In this document: positions 38,088 through 46,557 of the stretch, in pieces
How the letters are laid out: each line of letters begins with the position of its first letter
Position numbering within the stretch: the stretch's first letter is position 1
NCBI RefSeq assembly: GCF_007859735.1
Contig: NZ_SIHI01000001.1
Location: 2,840,884-2,904,883, forward strand
Length of the DNA: 64,000 nucleotides
Source: Thalassoglobus neptunius
GTDB taxonomy: Bacteria; Planctomycetota; Planctomycetia; Planctomycetales; Planctomycetaceae
Direction: 5' to 3'
Translations under genes and position numbers: made by a program
The notes under the pieces: model-generated
Database searches by the model: none
Seen by the model: the letters and a program-made list of their open reading frames with translations, nothing else
What the model was told of the DNA's origin: nothing

Positions 38088-39862
38088 TGCCCCACTCCCG
38101 CTTCTGGTGCGATCGCTTCAAAGGTCTGTAATTCGATTGTTCCCCACTCGCTTCGAGCATGGCGAACATGGAACTTCTCGGGGAAAGGTCGCCCGTCGAT
38201 TTCAGTCATCTCTCCAAACCGGATTTCGCACGGCTGATGCTCTTCGTCGATGGACGTATCGAACCCCACCAGACGCAGATCATCCCGGTCGAAATACCAG
38301 CGAGACGTCACCAGACCTTTCGTTGAAATCAAAACGTCAACCCGATCGCCTGTTCCGTCGAGCGGCTCGCTTCCCACATAGTAAAACTCAGTGAAGTAGT
38401 CGTCGGGGGCTTGCAGAAGCTTTTTAAACTGATGCAGCGCTGTCAGAAGTCCTCCCGTCGACTCGGGAACTGGTTGAGGATCTTCATCGAGATTCTGCAC
38501 AGCGAACTCCGCTCCCAACTTGGCTGCGATAACATCCGTCAGCAAGCGGAATTGAACGGGAGTCTCTTCGTTGACAGTTCCCGCCCACATCCAATTCAGT
38601 TGTTGTCGTGAAGAGTCTCCGAACTGTTCTTCGAGCGCACCGAGTAGCTGATCGGTCCGAACTCGATTGAAGTAGTAGTTCGCGTAGCCCGGTTTGTCTT
38701 CGTAAAGATCCTTGTATTCGTCCGGGATCTCGGGAGCTTTCGGCTCCATCGAATGTGGCAATGGGATCGGGATCGGAGGTTGATCGTCCGGTTCGTCGGG
38801 CCCCGGTTCAACCGGCCCACCCGGGACGAGTTCAGCCCGTCGATGAAGCCCCGCCAGCCGTACGACGATATCCGTCCTCTTCCCGTCTCGCTGATAGGAC
38901 AACGGAACCTGCCATCCTTTCGGATAGATTCCGAGAATGTTCTTGAATTGATTGACGCTTCGGACCGGTCTGCCTGCGAAGGAAATCAACTCATCGTCCC
39001 GTCGAAGCCCGCTGAGATAGGCATCGGAAGTTTCGAGAATATTGGAAACGACCACCGAACCGTCGGACAAACTGGTGACCGTGGCTCCCAATGTGGCATG
39101 GTCGACGATCCGACCGCTCTTGAGATGATCCAGAAAATTCATGACCTGGTTGATCGAGATCGCATAGCCCGCCCCGACATTGACGCGGCCTCTTTTCTCA
39201 ACGGAAATTCGCCCATTGATTCCGATGAGTTCTCCATCTGCGTTGAAAAGTGGACCTCCGGAGTTTCCCGGGTTGATCGAAGCATCGACCTGAATGCAGT
39301 CGGTGTACTCCAGGAAAGTGCCGGCCGGATATTGATAGCGATGAACCCCGCTGACCATTCCGTATGTGACCGTTGGCTGAAAGTCGTCGGCGAGCAGAAA
39401 CGGGTTCCCGAGCGCGAGCGTCCAGTCTCCCATCTTCACCTTGTCGCTGTCCCCGATCTCCGCATGAGGAAAGTCGTCTCGGCCCAAAAGCTGAATCATC
39501 GCGACATCGCCGGTCGGATCGATTCCGACAAGCACCGCATCGTAGACGTTTCCATCGTTCAGACCGCACTTCATGAATCCGCCGAGCCCCTGGACGACGT
39601 GGAAGTTCGTGATCGCAAAGCCTGCTTCGTCAATCAGAACGCCAGAGCCTCCGCCCTGCCCACTCGGATCGAAAATGGCCACAACAGCCGGAACAATTCG
39701 GGAGATGGTGTCAATCCGCTGCTGCTCCGCTTGAAGCACGGATTCAGAAACGGTCAATCCCGCCCCGGAACTGACCTTTGCAGCCAACAAAGTGCTCACG
39801 CCGAAGACGATGAGACATCCGAGAATCTTTGATCTGATTTGAGGAGTACAGCAAACTCTCAC
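38084..39862 (-). CDS. HtrA/DegP-like serine protease with intact triad and extra C-terminal domain
   Basis: 592 residues; signal peptide about 1-34. Full catalytic triad: H88 (ITNFHVVQG), D119 (DPTGDVAMI) and S201 (INPGNSGGPLF). One PDZ domain spans about 255-345. After a Pro-rich, acidic linker (about 345-390) comes a C-terminal region of about 200 residues that I do not recognise, with LLISTKGLVTSRWYFDRDDLRLVGFD-type strands near 520-545. It should be periplasmic. It lies between the NPCBM-domain gene and the Ser-to-Ala paralogue, with ATGA overlaps at both ends, and is the only member of the cluster expected to cut protein. Confidence 0.9.
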   Translation of the reverse strand: MRVCCTPQIRSKILGCLIVFGVSTLLAAKVSSGAGLTVSESVLQAEQQRIDTISRIVPAVVAIFDPSGQGGGSGVLIDEAGFAITNFHVVQGLGGFMKCGLNDGNVYDAVLVGIDPTGDVAMIQLLGRDDFPHAEIGDSDKVKMGDWTLALGNPFLLADDFQPTVTYGMVSGVHRYQYPAGTFLEYTDCIQVDASINPGNSGGPLFNADGELIGINGRISVEKRGRVNVGAGYAISINQVMNFLDHLKSGRIVDHATLGATVTSLSDGSVVVSNILETSDAYLSGLRRDDELISFAGRPVRSVNQFKNILGIYPKGWQVPLSYQRDGKRTDIVVRLAGLHRRAELVPGGPVEPGPDEPDDQPPIPIPLPHSMEPKAPEIPDEYKDLYEDKPGYANYYFNRVRTDQLLGALEEQFGDSSRQQLNWMWAGTVNEETPVQFRLLTDVIAAKLGAEFAVQNLDEDPQPVPESTGGLLTALHQFKKLLQAPDDYFTEFYYVGSEPLDGTGDRVDVLISTKGLVTSRWYFDRDDLRLVGFDTSIDEEHQPCEIRFGEMTEIDGRPFPEKFHVRHARSEWGTIELQTFEAIAPEAGVGQ

Positions 39863-41055
39863 TTGATCACCTGTGCGTCACCGAGGGCAAAGTGTTCGAG
39901 GATTCCCTGAGCGGACCCGTTGGACTCAACGCGAATGACAAGTTCACGAACGCCTTCAAGATCGACCCGAATTTTCTCAGGCGGATCATCCCAGGTGAAG
40001 GCATGCTCATAGAGTTGGCTTCCGTCCCCTTCAATGACAAGCTTCACTTTGGGATCGAACCGAGGCATATTGCCAGCATGGTTCAAATCGAATCCGGCAG
40101 TTGTTCGCAGTTCACTGAATTGACGATTGAGACGAAATCGCACGACCGCCCCGGAGTGCATCCACAGGCCACGAGAGAACCGTTCCTCTCCAATCAACAG
40201 CGGGCGTCTTCCTCCTGAGCCAGCCGGGAAATTCTTCGCTGTGAACCAGACAACAGGAAATTCCGAGTCGGGACTTTGAGAAGCAGACTCATCGAACGGG
40301 AGATCTGCCAGAAATCGAATTCTCCCGCCAGCGTAGTCGATCTCTTCGACCGATCCGGAAGGAATTGTCAACGAGTCCAGCCAGTCAGTCTTCACCTCCA
40401 TGACGTCTTCATTCAGCGTCAGGCTCTTCAACTGCAGAACATCTCCGGACGTTGTTTTCAAAGCTCCGGCACTCGATCCGCTCTTCGACTCGCGACCGGA
40501 GTAGATCACCGCGAACACTCGTTCGAGCGGGGCAGTCAATTCGCGGCCTTTGACAGAAACCGTCACTCCTTTATCGGTAATCCGTGTGACCGTTCCGCCC
40601 ACGTAGTCGAGGACGTCACCTTTCCGAAAGACAAGCAAATCGTCTCGCGAACCTCGCGTCTGTAAGTCCGCCCAACTCTCAGCGATCTGTTCTTCCACCG
40701 GACTCCACCGGATTCGAGTCACTTGCTCGGTTGGCAATTCGTGCTCTCCGAGGACCTTCGATTGGAAGTGCATTGTCTGCGGTTCACTCGTGACGGAGTC
40801 GAATTGAATCGACGAACCATCGACAAGAACCACCGCACGATCTGTTGTTTCGACCGCTTCAGCAACGCGATCAAACTGTAAGAGCATCAGTTGGTCAATC
40901 GCGATTTCTGAGCGTCCATCATCCGACTGAAGGACGACTTGCTCATTGTCGAGAGCCAAGACCTCTCCACGAATGGATTCCCCATCCAACGTTGTCGCTG
41001 TCGCAGGTTCGCCCGAGAGAACAGCCATTACAAGCAGTTGCAGCGCCGTATTCAA
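39859..41055 (-). CDS. Exported NPCBM-domain protein
   Basis: 398 residues; N-terminal signal (about 1-20). The C-terminal half (about 255-395) is an NPCBM-type beta-sandwich, shown by VVWFTAKNFPAGSGGRRPLL, RFSRGLWMHSGAVVRFRLN and a final VRELVIRVESNGSAQGILEHFALGD. NPCBM domains usually bind carbohydrate and are fused to glycoside hydrolases, but no enzyme domain is present here. The N-terminal half has repeated short beta strands (VVLQSDDGRSEIAIDQL) resembling Sm-like or SLA1-type modules in planctomycete proteins. First gene of the four-gene cluster, overlapping the protease gene by four bases. Its promoter should lie in 41056-41220 or further upstream. Confidence 0.85.
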   Translation of the reverse strand: MNTALQLLVMAVLSGEPATATTLDGESIRGEVLALDNEQVVLQSDDGRSEIAIDQLMLLQFDRVAEAVETTDRAVVLVDGSSIQFDSVTSEPQTMHFQSKVLGEHELPTEQVTRIRWSPVEEQIAESWADLQTRGSRDDLLVFRKGDVLDYVGGTVTRITDKGVTVSVKGRELTAPLERVFAVIYSGRESKSGSSAGALKTTSGDVLQLKSLTLNEDVMEVKTDWLDSLTIPSGSVEEIDYAGGRIRFLADLPFDESASQSPDSEFPVVWFTAKNFPAGSGGRRPLLIGEERFSRGLWMHSGAVVRFRLNRQFSELRTTAGFDLNHAGNMPRFDPKVKLVIEGDGSQLYEHAFTWDDPPEKIRVDLEGVRELVIRVESNGSAQGILEHFALGDAQVIK

Positions 41056-41220
41056 TCCATTGTCCTTTCACGTTGGAAACGATGAGAAGCAACATCTCTT
41101 CCTCCGGGAAAGTATAGGCAAACGTCACTCAATTGTCTTGGCGCGAACCGGTCAGAGTGCTGATCAAACTGGTTCATCCCAGCTCACAGGATTACGAACC
41201 GCAGTCTGACGAATTCCGGG

Positions 41221-42279
41221 CTATGGACTCGGTGCGGGGCGATCGGCAAGCTTTTTGAGATACTGTTCAACGGCCTGTCGATAATGCGAAGGAAACTGGC
41301 GGTCGAGCATATTGCGGGCTGCTTCACGTGCCTTGGGAGGAAGATCTCCCCAGTTGTCTTTGTTGCCGATATCCTTCTTGTCGGTCAAACCTTCACCTTG
41401 GATTCCGCCCAGATAGGTGTCGTCGGCTCCGTTCTCAGGTGCGGAGGAATTCGACGAACCGGCTGAAGACTGCGATTGCTGCTGTTGTTGCTGTTCCATT
41501 TTTTTGATCAGCTCATCCAACGTCGCAATGATTCGCTCTTCAACTTCCTGAACACCATACCCGGTTCGTCCGAGATTCAATCGGCGCTCGACATCACGCA
41601 TTTGTCTTGCCACTTCGCCCAGAGATTTCTCTTTGACGGACTGGAGATCATTTCTCATCAGTTCGCCGAGTTCTTGATATCGCACTGGAACACTTTCTGT
41701 GCTCTCAAGAAGCTTATCGAGAGAATCAAGACCTTCGTTTCTGAGCAAGAGATGATGTTCACACACAGAGCGATAGAACAGACATCCCGCTGGATCGACG
41801 ACGTAATTCAGATCGATCGTTTTGAACAACTCAACAGCTTCTGAATACGCTGTTAACAATGCGAGATGCCTCGCCAGAAAATAGTTCACATTGTGGCTGT
41901 AAAGAGGCTCCGCAGCAGCCATTTCTGAGGGAACAGCCTGGAGTCGAAGCAACTCCGGACCATAACTGAACGACTGACACTGGTCCACGATTTTGCGTGT
42001 CTGGTCATCTGCGAGATAGAACGTACGCATAAGCGCGTCGAACTTTTGCTCCGGTGAGGGAGTCCCGGAAAATTCCCAGAAGGGTTGAACAGCGTCAACG
42101 GCTGGCGATCGTTCCAATCCCCGTTGAGTCAGCCATTCGTTCACACCAAGCTGAAGCTGTTCAGCACTGGGAGAGGAATAAACCTGATCGCTGGCTGCAG
42201 GACAGGATTTCGAAATTGCCAGAACGGCAACGAGGCCGAACCCGCACAGAATCACACTCTTAGCAATACGCCGTCTCAC
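41221..42279 (-). CDS. Exported protein of unknown function (VWA/DUF4175 operon)
   Basis: 352 residues; signal peptide about 1-28. The middle (about 85-190) is helical with LRLQAVPSEMAAAEPLYSHN and AVELFKTIDLNYVVDPAGCLFYRS. This resembles a TPR-like fold. A Gln/Ser-rich low-complexity patch (EQQQQQQSQSSAGSSNSS) begins near 263, followed by a Gly/Asp-rich stretch and the conserved-looking tail NMLDRQFPSHYRQAVEQYL. No function recognised. Its start overlaps the stop of the next gene upstream by four bases (42276-42279). It is the last member of the four-gene operon. Confidence 0.75.
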   Translation of the reverse strand: MRRRIAKSVILCGFGLVAVLAISKSCPAASDQVYSSPSAEQLQLGVNEWLTQRGLERSPAVDAVQPFWEFSGTPSPEQKFDALMRTFYLADDQTRKIVDQCQSFSYGPELLRLQAVPSEMAAAEPLYSHNVNYFLARHLALLTAYSEAVELFKTIDLNYVVDPAGCLFYRSVCEHHLLLRNEGLDSLDKLLESTESVPVRYQELGELMRNDLQSVKEKSLGEVARQMRDVERRLNLGRTGYGVQEVEERIIATLDELIKKMEQQQQQQSQSSAGSSNSSAPENGADDTYLGGIQGEGLTDKKDIGNKDNWGDLPPKAREAARNMLDRQFPSHYRQAVEQYLKKLADRPAPSP

Positions 42280-44096
42280 TTATTTCTCCCCACTGAAAGG
42301 TCATAAGTGGCTTTTTGAATCCGCTGTTGTCGGCGGGCGAGATCATCAATCAAATCAAGCTGCTCTGCATCGAGTGGAACAGAGGGATCATTTTCCGTGC
42401 CAATCTGCTGCGTAATTCGATTGATTTGTAATTGTAGGGACCGAATCATCTTCAGTTCTGCAATTTGATTGACAAGAGAAGGGTCATCAGGTTCGGAAGG
42501 TTGTCCAGGTTGGCCTTCCTGCTGCTCCCGTTCCTGGTCTTCAAGTTCCTGTTGAAAGGTCTCGATCATCTCCTCAAGTGTTTCAGCAATCAGAGTTTCC
42601 ACCAACTGCGTGGTATTTCCGGTGTCCTGATTTGCCAAACGATTAATCACGATCTGCATATTCTTGTTCATTTGCTGGACCGCTTCCGGAAACGCGACCG
42701 AGGAACCTTCTTCAATCAGCAGATTGAGTGCTTTTTGAGCATCGATGAGATTGTCTTCCTGTTGTTTGCGCACATCAGCAGTTTGCGATGCATAATTTTG
42801 CTGCAGTCGCGCGTCTTCAGGAATCTGATTGATTCGCACCGTTTCTGAATTCACACGCAACTGACGCGTCAGCATGTTCTGAAAACGGGCTTCCAGAAGA
42901 GTGAGATAAGATTCCTTCTCTTCTTCGCGAAGCTGTCTGAGGATTTCCTCGAGTTCCGCCTTCAGTTCTTCCAGGCGTGCGATGGCGGAATCCTGATCTT
43001 CGACAGCTTCATCGTTCTGCTCATTGAGCAGATCTTCGATGGCTTTCTCCATCTCCTTGCGGGCCTGTTCCAACTGCTCTCGCCCCGCAGTCTGCTGTTG
43101 TTCTTGTTGCTGCTGCTGTTGACCCTGTTGCTGCTGCCCCTGTTGTTGTTCGCCCTGTTGTTGTTCGCCTTGTTGTTGTTCGCCTTGCTGTTGTTCGCCT
43201 TGCTGCTGTTCGCCCTCGCTCTTTTGCCCGCTGCTTTCTGATTCTGAAGACTCAGACTTTTCACCTTCTGAACGTTCGCCGGAAGAAGAAGACTGCTCAC
43301 CGGTTTCAGAAGAGGAGCTTTCGCTCGAACTTGATTCGCCGTCGCTTTCTGATTTCTCGCCCTCGGACTGTTCTGCCGGGGACGTCTCTTTCGGCTCATC
43401 GGAAGATGAGTCTTCGGAAGTGTTGGATTCCTCGTCACTTCCTTCCTCGGAGTCGCTGCTGTCTTGCGAATCTTCGCGTGCTTTGTCCTGTTCGTCGATT
43501 TTCTCAGCGAGTTCGTCGGCCTTGTCGGCCACTTTCTTCTGTGCTTCGCTGAGCTGTTCTGAATCGCGACCTCGGAGCGTTTCGGCACGGACATCTTTTT
43601 GTCCCGCAATCACGCGATTCGTATCTTTCAGCAACTCCTGAATCCGTCGCATTTCGTCGGCCAGACGTTGCCGTTCGTCGAGACTTTGAAGCAACTTGAG
43701 AATGGTTTCCATTCGGGCAAGTACTTCTTTCTGACGGTCCACAGCTGGTCCGTACTGCGCAGGTTGGTCTCCCTGAGTCGAGGGGGACAGAAGCTCGGAA
43801 ATGAGTTCCATTTCCTGAAGGACGTTTTCCTCCTGGCTTTTGCTGCGCGCCCGATAGAGGATTTCCGCCTGTTCCGGATCTTTTTGACGAATCTGCTCAG
43901 CGACGTCGTAGAGAGACTTTTCGAAGCGCTCGTAGTCGCGAAAGAGCTGTTTCTGTGCGTTTGAGAGATCGGCAGCGGGGGCAGCTGGAGAATCTTCGCT
44001 GCTGCCTGTCGGTGATTGGCTTTGAGCCTGACTCACCGGCGCGGCCGCCATGACCATCCAGATGAGGAGAATTGGCAGATTCCGCATAATTAACAT
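42276..44096 (-). CDS. Ser/Glu- and Gln-rich exported coiled-coil protein
   Basis: 606 residues from the ATG at 44096; an in-frame ATG at 44087 would also leave an intact signal peptide (LPILLIWMVMAAAPVSQA). After a coiled-coil start (about 40-195) comes a Ser/Glu-rich acidic tract (about 200-290). Then comes a run of GEQQQ units (about 294-335), and a long coiled coil (about 335-605) with LARLEELKAELEEILRQLRE. No enzymatic motif is visible. Proteins of this kind often follow DUF4175 genes in planctomycetes. It probably forms an extended rod in the periplasm with the DUF4175 and VWA proteins; this is inference from context. Confidence 0.8.
   Translation of the reverse strand: MLIMRNLPILLIWMVMAAAPVSQAQSQSPTGSSEDSPAAPAADLSNAQKQLFRDYERFEKSLYDVAEQIRQKDPEQAEILYRARSKSQEENVLQEMELISELLSPSTQGDQPAQYGPAVDRQKEVLARMETILKLLQSLDERQRLADEMRRIQELLKDTNRVIAGQKDVRAETLRGRDSEQLSEAQKKVADKADELAEKIDEQDKAREDSQDSSDSEEGSDEESNTSEDSSSDEPKETSPAEQSEGEKSESDGESSSSESSSSETGEQSSSSGERSEGEKSESSESESSGQKSEGEQQQGEQQQGEQQQGEQQQGEQQQGQQQQGQQQQQQEQQQTAGREQLEQARKEMEKAIEDLLNEQNDEAVEDQDSAIARLEELKAELEEILRQLREEEKESYLTLLEARFQNMLTRQLRVNSETVRINQIPEDARLQQNYASQTADVRKQQEDNLIDAQKALNLLIEEGSSVAFPEAVQQMNKNMQIVINRLANQDTGNTTQLVETLIAETLEEMIETFQQELEDQEREQQEGQPGQPSEPDDPSLVNQIAELKMIRSLQLQINRITQQIGTENDPSVPLDAEQLDLIDDLARRQQRIQKATYDLSVGRNK
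43091..43213 (-). repeat. 15-base coding repeats (GEQQQ units)
   Basis: About five consecutive 15-base units encode GEQQQ, followed by GQQQQ and an imperfect Gln tail. Third positions vary between CAA and CAG and between GGC and GGG, so the repeat is selected at protein level or is old. It lies inside the 42276-44096 gene. Copy number may vary between strains because such arrays can slip. Confidence 0.8.
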
Positions 44097-44133
44097 CTCG
44101 TCATTTACTGTGCTCTGAGATGAATGATCTCAC

Positions 44134-46557
44134 TCACTCGTCGAAATCAAAGAAGAAATTTTCTTCAATCCGCTTGTTCTCAGTCTCTTCCAACAACTTA
44201 CGTTGCTGTTCAATTGTTCTCTGGAGATTTTGAATGAGATCGTTGATCGTCCCACGATCCCGCATTTCATCCAGAATTCGATCCATCTGCGCCAGCAAGT
44301 CATCGACTGCCGGGATTGTCTCGTTGATCGATTCCTCGACTCCTATCACTTGCCGTAACCGCATACGCTGCAATGCGTAACGTTCATCCGCAGTATCGAA
44401 GAGCTGTTCATTGAGAATTTGAAGCGGGGCAATGACACCGGTGTCGATCCGCTCGAGCTTCTCTTTTGTGTCGATTCCGTTGTTGACCATTTCTTCGCGC
44501 AGTTCGCGGAAGGCGACTTCGATGGCCCGTGATTCGGTATGATTTTTTCGCAATTGATGGAGCGACCGCTCAATAAACGACGACAGCACCGGACTTTCCG
44601 CCGATCGGACCGCTGGATCGGTGTCGAATCTCTGTGCCCGTTCTGTTTCATTTCCGAGTGAGTTCCGTAGTTCGTCGACTTCAGAACGAATCTGTTCGAA
44701 TCGGAGACGCAAGTTGACCTCGCGATCGAAAAGTCGCGCGAGCAATTCGTCATCGGAGACAATCTTAAAGCTGAACAACTCTCCGTGAGCGATGTTGGGT
44801 CCGTTCAGGTGATCCTTGTCCTCAGCATAAACACCGAGTGTCAGAGTTTGACCTTCCTGAAGTTTGAGTGGACGAAGCGCGAAACGTTCAAACTCTCCCG
44901 ATGAGGAATCATTCAAGACGAAGTCCTTTTGACCATCGGGACGATTGAGAAGCGGTGTCTGGTTCACTGTCGAGTCGCTTCCGATCCGGTAGCCAAACCA
45001 GGCGTCTGCCAGCCCGTAGTCGTCGGAGATACGGCCTTCAATTGGCAAACTGGCATTCCGAGTCACGATGGTCCCAACTCCGGTCCGCTTCGTGTCGATG
45101 ACCGGAGCACGATCGGCGATTCCCTCGATCAGCAATTGCGTCGGTTCCTGACTGAAAATGTCATCCTCGTCATGCAGGAAAATCTTGAGGCTGGTGTCTG
45201 CAGAAATCGGGAACGGGAACGTCACATCATCGTCCATTGCATTCCATTCCTCTTCGGCACCAGTCGTCACGACGAGGGGAAACTGAAAAGCGGTCCGATC
45301 GCTTGAATAGAGACTTTCAATTGGCGTCGTCACTGTCAGACGTTTCTGAGTGATGCCGTTTTCATCAAGCAGTTCGAGGCTGACTTCGTCCTTGCTGTCC
45401 GATGAATCACCGCGCCGACCGAAACGGAGTCGGAACCTGTCGCTGCGAAGATCGACTTCGCGAAGAGGTTTGTTCGTTTGCGCATTCAGAAGAAACTCCG
45501 TTTCCATCGGGAGCGCCACTTGCGTTGCGACGACACGAACGATTTGATCCTCTTGGCCATCCATTCCTGTGTAGCTGGGGTAGTCGCATTCAAGTGTGAT
45601 GGAATCAATTTCAGGCGGATCGACAACCTGAACTCGATACGGCCGCCGATTCACGAAGTCTCCGCCGATCATCCAGAGTTCGTGATCTTCTACAACTTGT
45701 GAGATTGTCTGAACGAAACGCCCGGACCCGACCGGCGACATCGTCGCCCGTCCGCGTTTTGTTCCTCCGGATGCGAAGATCAGATAGTTGAGATCCACTC
45801 GTTCGGGAACTGTCATCGCTTCATCACTCTCGACGATCAGTTCCAGATCTGATCCGCGAGGGTGTTTATAGATTCGATTGGAATCAAACTCTTTGACGCG
45901 ATCACCGGGCTGCGCGAGGACACTCAGATTCAGCGAGTGTTTTCGAAACGGGTCCCAGTAATTTTCTTCTCCATAGAGATACGCCTGCATCCATCGCTTC
46001 ACCCCAGCTGCGTTGGCAACACTGAAAACTGCCAGCGTGCAGAACAGGACCGCAGCCACCATGCCCAGGCGTTTGAGAGGAGTTGGATCAAAGCTTTCAT
46101 CGATGTCAATTTTCGTGAGTGCGTCGACGGCTTCTCGGCTCGTCCGTTCCATCATCGCCGACTTGAGATGCGACGCTTCCTCACCTTCGAACTCAACTGT
46201 GGTAATCAACCGATCCTGCAGCTGAGGGAAACGTTTTTCCAAAGCGAGAGCGAGGTCGCGATTGCGAAAGCTTCGCAACAGTCGAAAAAAGAACCACGAG
46301 GCAGCGACACTCGCCAGGAGAATGACCATGCTCATCAAGACGAGCAGTCGAAACGAGGTCGGCAACTCCAACCGGGAAAACCGGAAGTAGATCACGTCAA
46401 CGGCGAAGGTGATCCAAAAAATCGCACAGGCAATCGCAATCAGAAGAGCGATCCCTTCGAGGAAAACGTACCGACGAATTGCTCGCCGAAACTTGCTCAG
46501 AACACTCTGAATTTCCTGGGGGAGCACAAATGCACCTCTTCTGTTGTGATCAGGCAA
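44134..46557 (-). CDS. DUF4175-type membrane protein
   Basis: 807 residues. Two N-terminal transmembrane helices lie at about 29-51 and 66-87, followed by RLLRSFRNRDLALALEKRFPQLQDRLITTVEF, a signature of the DUF4175 family. A third hydrophobic helix is near 157-172 (LGMVAAVLFCTLAVFS). The large remainder is beta-rich periplasmic sequence (about 180-600), with VDLRSDRFRLRFG and APVIDTKRTGVGTIV pieces. It ends in a coiled coil with a Glu-rich tail. Function is unknown. The start is inside the 3' end of the VWA gene (8-base overlap), and 37 bases separate it from the next gene. Confidence 0.85.
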   Translation of the reverse strand: MPDHNRRGAFVLPQEIQSVLSKFRRAIRRYVFLEGIALLIAIACAIFWITFAVDVIYFRFSRLELPTSFRLLVLMSMVILLASVAASWFFFRLLRSFRNRDLALALEKRFPQLQDRLITTVEFEGEEASHLKSAMMERTSREAVDALTKIDIDESFDPTPLKRLGMVAAVLFCTLAVFSVANAAGVKRWMQAYLYGEENYWDPFRKHSLNLSVLAQPGDRVKEFDSNRIYKHPRGSDLELIVESDEAMTVPERVDLNYLIFASGGTKRGRATMSPVGSGRFVQTISQVVEDHELWMIGGDFVNRRPYRVQVVDPPEIDSITLECDYPSYTGMDGQEDQIVRVVATQVALPMETEFLLNAQTNKPLREVDLRSDRFRLRFGRRGDSSDSKDEVSLELLDENGITQKRLTVTTPIESLYSSDRTAFQFPLVVTTGAEEEWNAMDDDVTFPFPISADTSLKIFLHDEDDIFSQEPTQLLIEGIADRAPVIDTKRTGVGTIVTRNASLPIEGRISDDYGLADAWFGYRIGSDSTVNQTPLLNRPDGQKDFVLNDSSSGEFERFALRPLKLQEGQTLTLGVYAEDKDHLNGPNIAHGELFSFKIVSDDELLARLFDREVNLRLRFEQIRSEVDELRNSLGNETERAQRFDTDPAVRSAESPVLSSFIERSLHQLRKNHTESRAIEVAFRELREEMVNNGIDTKEKLERIDTGVIAPLQILNEQLFDTADERYALQRMRLRQVIGVEESINETIPAVDDLLAQMDRILDEMRDRGTINDLIQNLQRTIEQQRKLLEETENKRIEENFFFDFDE

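Noticed and set aside
38753-39832. 359-residue open frame opposite the active HtrA-like gene
   Set aside because: Antisense to a clearly conserved protease; composition is rich in Arg and Asp and looks like a mirror of that gene's codons.
43091-43213. Possible CRISPR-like array
   Set aside because: The repeats are in frame inside a gene, encode GEQQQ and have no spacers; they are coding microsatellites.
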